In this document: one piece after another, positions 6,424 through 9,045 of the stretch
How positions within the stretch are numbered: position 1 is the first letter of the stretch
How the letters are laid out: every line of letters begins with the position of its first letter
From: Chthoniobacter flavus
GTDB lineage: Bacteria > Verrucomicrobiota > Verrucomicrobiia > Chthoniobacterales > DYNR01
Direction: 5' to 3'
DNA: 9,045 nt
Assembly (NCBI GenBank): GCA_020720945.1
Contig: DYNR01000078.1
Location: 1-9,045 of the forward strand
The notes under the pieces: generated by a model
Seen by the model: only the letters and a program-made list of their open reading frames with translations
The model's database searches: none
Told to the model about the DNA's origin: nothing
Made by a program: the position numbers and the translations under genes

Positions 6424-8364
6424 GTGCGCCCCACAGCCGCCCCCAGCCCGCCGGCGGGCACGAGAATCGTGCCCAAGAATGTTGCAGACCTTTACCTGCA
6501 AGCGGCGGAGAGGTATGGCGAACTCCCCGCGTTTTTGAAGAAGGTCGGAGGGGCGTGGGATGCCCTGTCGTTCCGCGAGCTTTTCGATGCGGGGGCGGCG
6601 TTGGCGACAGCGCTGATGGATCTCGGGGTGGAGGTGCGCAGCCATGTGGGGTTGCTTGCGGACAACCGGAGGGAGTGGATCGTGGCGGATTGCGCCGTGC
6701 AGCTTTGTGGGGCGGCGGATGTGCCGCGAGGGACGGACATCACGGATACCGAGATTGTTCATATTTTGGGTCATGCGGAAGTGTCCGTTTTGTTTGTCGA
6801 GAATGCGGCGACGCTGGAGAAGTTTTCCCGTTGTCGTAAAGAGTTGCGGCGGGTGAAAGAAGTGATTTTGCTCGATTCCAAAGGGGTGGAAATGCGGGGG
6901 GCGGTGCACGGGTTTGCGGAGTTGGTCGAGAGAGGGAAGAAGTTGCGGGCGGGCGGAGACCGGCGGGTCGAGGCCAGGATGAAACAGATCAGAGACAGCG
7001 ATCTTTTCACGCTGATTTACACATCGGGGACGACGGGGGTTCCGAAGGGGGTGATGCTCACGCACGCGAACATGGTTTCGCAGGTCCGCAATTTGCCCTT
7101 CGACTTAAAAGCCGGAGACCGGGCTTTGTCCATTTTGCCTGTCTGGCACAGTTACGAGCGGGTGTTTGAGATGGTTGCAATTAGTTGGGGGGTAGCGACT
7201 TATTACACTTCGTTGCGGAGTATCGCCGAAGATTTGCGGGCGGTGAAGCCGACGGTGATGGCATCTGCCCCGCGGCTCTGGGAGAACCTTTACCAAAAAA
7301 TTTTGGCGAATGTGAGGGATTCCGGTTCCGTCAAGCGGTGGCTTTTTCATGCGGCTTATCGGGCGACCCGCGAGGTCAAGAGGGCGGAGTATTTTTTCAA
7401 GGGGCAGAGCGTGGATCTTTGCGGGCGTTCGTGGGGAGAGAGTTTGAAAGAGGCGCTCGGGCATCTCGTGCGGAAAGCGTTTTATCATTTTCCGCACAAG
7501 GTGTTAGACAAGCTGGTGATGCAAAAGTTGCGGGGAGTTGTGGGAGGGGAATTCCGGGGGACAATTTCTGGGGGAGGGGCACTCCAGCCCCATGTGGACG
7601 AGTTTTACAATTTTATCGGAATCCCTGTTTTAGAAGGTTACGGGATGACGGAGACATCGCCCGTTTTGGCGGTGCGGACTTGGGATAACTTGGTCATCGG
7701 GACAGTCGGCCCCCTTTTTCCCGAGACCGAAGTGCGGATCGTGGATTTGGGGACGGGAGAGATTTTGTATCCTGACCGGAAGCGGAAGGCGTGGGGGTGT
7801 GGCTTGCGTGGCGAGATTCACGCGCGGGGGCCGCAGATCATGGAGGGATACTACAACAACCCCGAAGCCACCGCGCGGGTTCTGCGCGACGGTTGGATGA
7901 ACACGGGCGACATAGGCATGGTGACTTTCAACGGATGCTTGAAAATTTTGGGGCGCTCGAAAGAGACGATCGTCTTATTGAGCGGGGAGAATGTCGAACC
8001 CGTCCCGATCGAAGGAAGGCTTGTGGAGTCTCCTTTGGTCGAGCAGTGCATGGTCGTCGGCCAAGACCAAAAGTTTTTATCCGTTTTGTTAGTGCCTTGT
8101 TTGGAGGAGTTTCGGAAGAGGGGAGTCCATGCCGCTAACGCGGCCGAGTTGACGCACCACGAAAAAACCAAGGATTTGGTGGACGGAGAAATTCGCCGCT
8201 TGGTTTCGGCGGCGACGGGGTTCAAGCCCTTCGAGCGCATCGCGTCTTGGCGGCTTTTGCCCAAGAGTTTTGTGGTGGGGGACGAACTGACGAACACATT
8301 CAAGCTCAAACGCCATGTGATTACCGAGCGTTACCAATATCTCATCGAGGATATCTATTTGTGA
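6424..8364 (+). CDS. Long-chain fatty acid--CoA ligase (AMP-forming, COG1022 type)
   Basis: Adenylate-forming enzyme that activates fatty acids with ATP and joins them to CoA, for phospholipid incorporation or beta-oxidation. The 646-residue protein has the whole ANL-family motif set: the phosphate loop YTSGTTGVPKG at 199-209, GYGMTETSP at 405-413, WMNTGD at 491-496, the hinge region GRSKE at 510-514, and near the C-terminus ELTNTFKLKR at 621-630, with the probable catalytic Lys at 627. A helical insert at about 300-375 is typical of the larger FAA1/FadD15-like branch rather than short acyl-CoA synthetases. The start is GTG at 6424, preceded by AGAGG (6407-6411, 12-base spacing), one of very few SD-like sites here. 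GTG at 6469, which begins just before PKNVADLY, is an alternative. It follows infA by 34 bases. Chain-length preference cannot be read from sequence. Confidence 0.94.
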   Translation: MRPTAAPSPPAGTRIVPKNVADLYLQAAERYGELPAFLKKVGGAWDALSFRELFDAGAALATALMDLGVEVRSHVGLLADNRREWIVADCAVQLCGAADVPRGTDITDTEIVHILGHAEVSVLFVENAATLEKFSRCRKELRRVKEVILLDSKGVEMRGAVHGFAELVERGKKLRAGGDRRVEARMKQIRDSDLFTLIYTSGTTGVPKGVMLTHANMVSQVRNLPFDLKAGDRALSILPVWHSYERVFEMVAISWGVATYYTSLRSIAEDLRAVKPTVMASAPRLWENLYQKILANVRDSGSVKRWLFHAAYRATREVKRAEYFFKGQSVDLCGRSWGESLKEALGHLVRKAFYHFPHKVLDKLVMQKLRGVVGGEFRGTISGGGALQPHVDEFYNFIGIPVLEGYGMTETSPVLAVRTWDNLVIGTVGPLFPETEVRIVDLGTGEILYPDRKRKAWGCGLRGEIHARGPQIMEGYYNNPEATARVLRDGWMNTGDIGMVTFNGCLKILGRSKETIVLLSGENVEPVPIEGRLVESPLVEQCMVVGQDQKFLSVLLVPCLEEFRKRGVHAANAAELTHHEKTKDLVDGEIRRLVSAATGFKPFERIASWRLLPKSFVVGDELTNTFKLKRHVITERYQYLIEDIYL

Positions 8365-8379
8365 GGGGGATTTTTTGGT

Positions 8380-8408
8380 TTGTAATTTTGGTTTGCGGAC
8401 ACTAGAGT
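8380..8408 (+). promoter_or_regulatory. Candidate promoter for the CoA-binding protein gene
   Basis: TTGTAA (8380-8385, 4 of 6 to TTGACA), a 17-base spacer, then TAGAGT (8403-8408, 4 of 6 to TATAAT). The predicted start point falls at about 8414-8416, on or next to the ATG at 8415, so the transcript would be leaderless or nearly so. The spacer region also overlaps a direct repeat of TTTTGGTTTG (8373-8382 and 8386-8395). This is a pattern match only. Confidence 0.25.
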
Positions 8409-8414
8409 GGGGGG

Positions 8415-8798
8415 ATGAATTTTTCCGACCAAGATCCGCGTGTTGTTGTCGTGTTGGGAGCCAGCCAAAATCCTGACCGGTATTCGCACCGTGCAGTTCT
8501 CGAGCTTGCTGCGCATGGGTGTCGGGTTTTGCCCGTCAATCCCGCTGTTACGGAAATAGGGGGAATCCCTTGCGTCCCTTCATTGCCAGAAGTCTGTTCT
8601 CCTGTTCATACTCTTTCGATTTATGTAGGTCCGGCGAGGTTGGTTCCTTTAATCGGAAGCGTTCTCGCTCTTTCTCCAGGGAGGGTAATTTTAAATCCTG
8701 GGACGGAGTGTCCGGAAGCGGAATCTGCATTTGCGGAAGCGGGGATCGAGTGCGTGCGGGGGTGCACGCTGGTCATGCTTCGGAGCGGGTTGTTTTGA
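8415..8798 (+). CDS. CoA-binding domain protein (YccU-like)
   Basis: Small cytoplasmic protein of 127 residues, about the usual size for the YccU/CoA_binding_2 family. It is a single Rossmann-like domain related to the N-terminal CoA-binding half of succinyl-CoA synthetase alpha. The nucleotide loop VVLGASQNPDRYSH is at about 12-25, VLPVNP at about 38-43, and the conserved ILNPGTE segment, typical of the family, lies around 92-98. It has no catalytic domain. Family knowledge: CoA binding is predicted, and the biological role is largely unknown. It lies 50 bases after the acyl-CoA ligase, so a functional CoA link is tempting but unproven. Its codons end in T or A more often than those of the ligase, especially over 8570-8700, hinting at a different expression class or history. 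A GGGGGG run directly abuts the ATG; no properly spaced Shine-Dalgarno is clear. Confidence 0.88.
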   Translation: MNFSDQDPRVVVVLGASQNPDRYSHRAVLELAAHGCRVLPVNPAVTEIGGIPCVPSLPEVCSPVHTLSIYVGPARLVPLIGSVLALSPGRVILNPGTECPEAESAFAEAGIECVRGCTLVMLRSGLF

Positions 8799-8886
8799 GT
8801 TAAACCTCCCGATTAGCTTGAACGGGAAACCTCTCACAAAGGCGAGGAGGAACTGGGGGTAAAATTTGTGATTTAGCTGTCAAGTG

Positions 8887-8958
8887 ACTCCCTTTTCTAC
8901 ACCCCGGCGCAGAGCGGGTTCCAGTGCTGGATTCTGGATACAGTTGGGGAGTTTTTTT
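8887..8958 (+). terminator. Candidate structured terminator downstream of the CoA-binding gene
   Basis: ACTCCC (8887-8892) can pair with GGGAGT (8947-8952), which runs directly into seven T's (8952-8958). Between the arms a smaller CCCG/CGGG pairing (within 8903-8918) is possible. The enclosed loop is long (54 bases) and the outer stem only six pairs, so this is weaker than a textbook intrinsic terminator. It could instead be part of a longer structured RNA. It is the only T-run with a pairable stem after the 8415-8798 gene. Confidence 0.3.
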
Positions 8959-9002
8959 GCGCTGGAAGGTATCTGGTTGATGGAGACGGGGTTGCGACGC
9001 AA

Positions 9003-9028
9003 GGGCGGGAAGTCGTGCCTTCCCGTCC
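9003..9028. repeat. 10-bp stem-loop, possible dispersed intergenic repeat
   Basis: GGGCGGGAAG (9003-9012) and CTTCCCGTCC (9019-9028) pair over ten positions with a single G-T wobble around a 6-base loop. No T-run follows, so it is not a standard terminator. Immediately upstream is a second small palindrome, TTGCG-A-CGCAA (8992-9002). Short G/C-rich hairpins of this kind in non-coding DNA are the usual form of REP-like dispersed repeats; whether this one recurs cannot be seen from a single copy. Confidence 0.45.
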
Positions 9029-9045
9029 AGAGCGGAATCATGCTT

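Noticed and set aside
8980..9045. ATG opening a 22-codon frame to the right edge
   Set aside because: It runs through the palindrome and the 10-bp hairpin, lacks a ribosome-binding signal and shows no recognisable protein motif; more likely a chance reading of a repeat.
1..9045. Defence, mobile or secondary-metabolite system
   Set aside because: Every substantial gene is a recognised housekeeping family. The CPBP protease is the only one with occasional immunity roles, and no bacteriocin, toxin, transposase or repeat array accompanies it.

Overview
The window reads as an ordinary chromosomal housekeeping region of a Gram-negative bacterium. I see no phage, IS, CRISPR, tRNA or rRNA. G+C is by eye in the mid-to-high 50s. 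Protein style (a COG1022-type acyl-CoA ligase, a single-domain SppA, an IF-1 with a basic tail), almost no Shine-Dalgarno sequences and a palindromic intergenic hairpin fit the Verrucomicrobiota/PVC group best. This is an inference from style, not from a marker gene.

Left two thirds (52-6006, minus strand): six tightly packed genes probably form one operon, transcribed right to left: sppA (membrane signal-peptide peptidase), a CPBP/CAAX-type membrane protease, thiL (thiamine-phosphate kinase, overlapping the protease stop by ATGA), a CorA Mg2+ channel, a WalJ/YycJ-like metallo-beta-lactamase-fold protein, and lysA (diaminopimelate decarboxylase). Gaps are 38, -4, 33, 35 and 6 bases. The genes serve different processes: envelope proteolysis, thiamine cofactor supply, Mg2+ uptake, DNA/cell-wall coordination and lysine/peptidoglycan precursor synthesis. 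They look like a growth-linked housekeeping operon rather than one pathway.

A 128-base divergent intergenic region (6007-6134) separates this operon from the plus-strand genes. It carries a perfect palindrome, TTGAATTCAA, positioned so that it could supply a -35 element to both directions.

Right third (6135-8798, plus strand): infA (IF-1 with an unusual Pro/Arg tail), a long-chain acyl-CoA synthetase 34 bases downstream, then a small CoA-binding Rossmann protein (YccU-like) with a more T/A-rich codon style and possibly its own promoter. The last 247 bases (8799-9045) hold no convincing gene but contain two structured elements: a stem followed by a seven-T run, and a 10-bp hairpin that may belong to a dispersed repeat family.

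The plus strand is G-rich over C in both the minus-gene and plus-gene parts. This suggests a replication-strand bias with the six-gene operon on the lagging strand. I did not find a new multi-gene system. The most testable oddities are the shared -35 palindrome, the near-absence of Shine-Dalgarno sites, the IF-1 tail and the right-edge hairpins.
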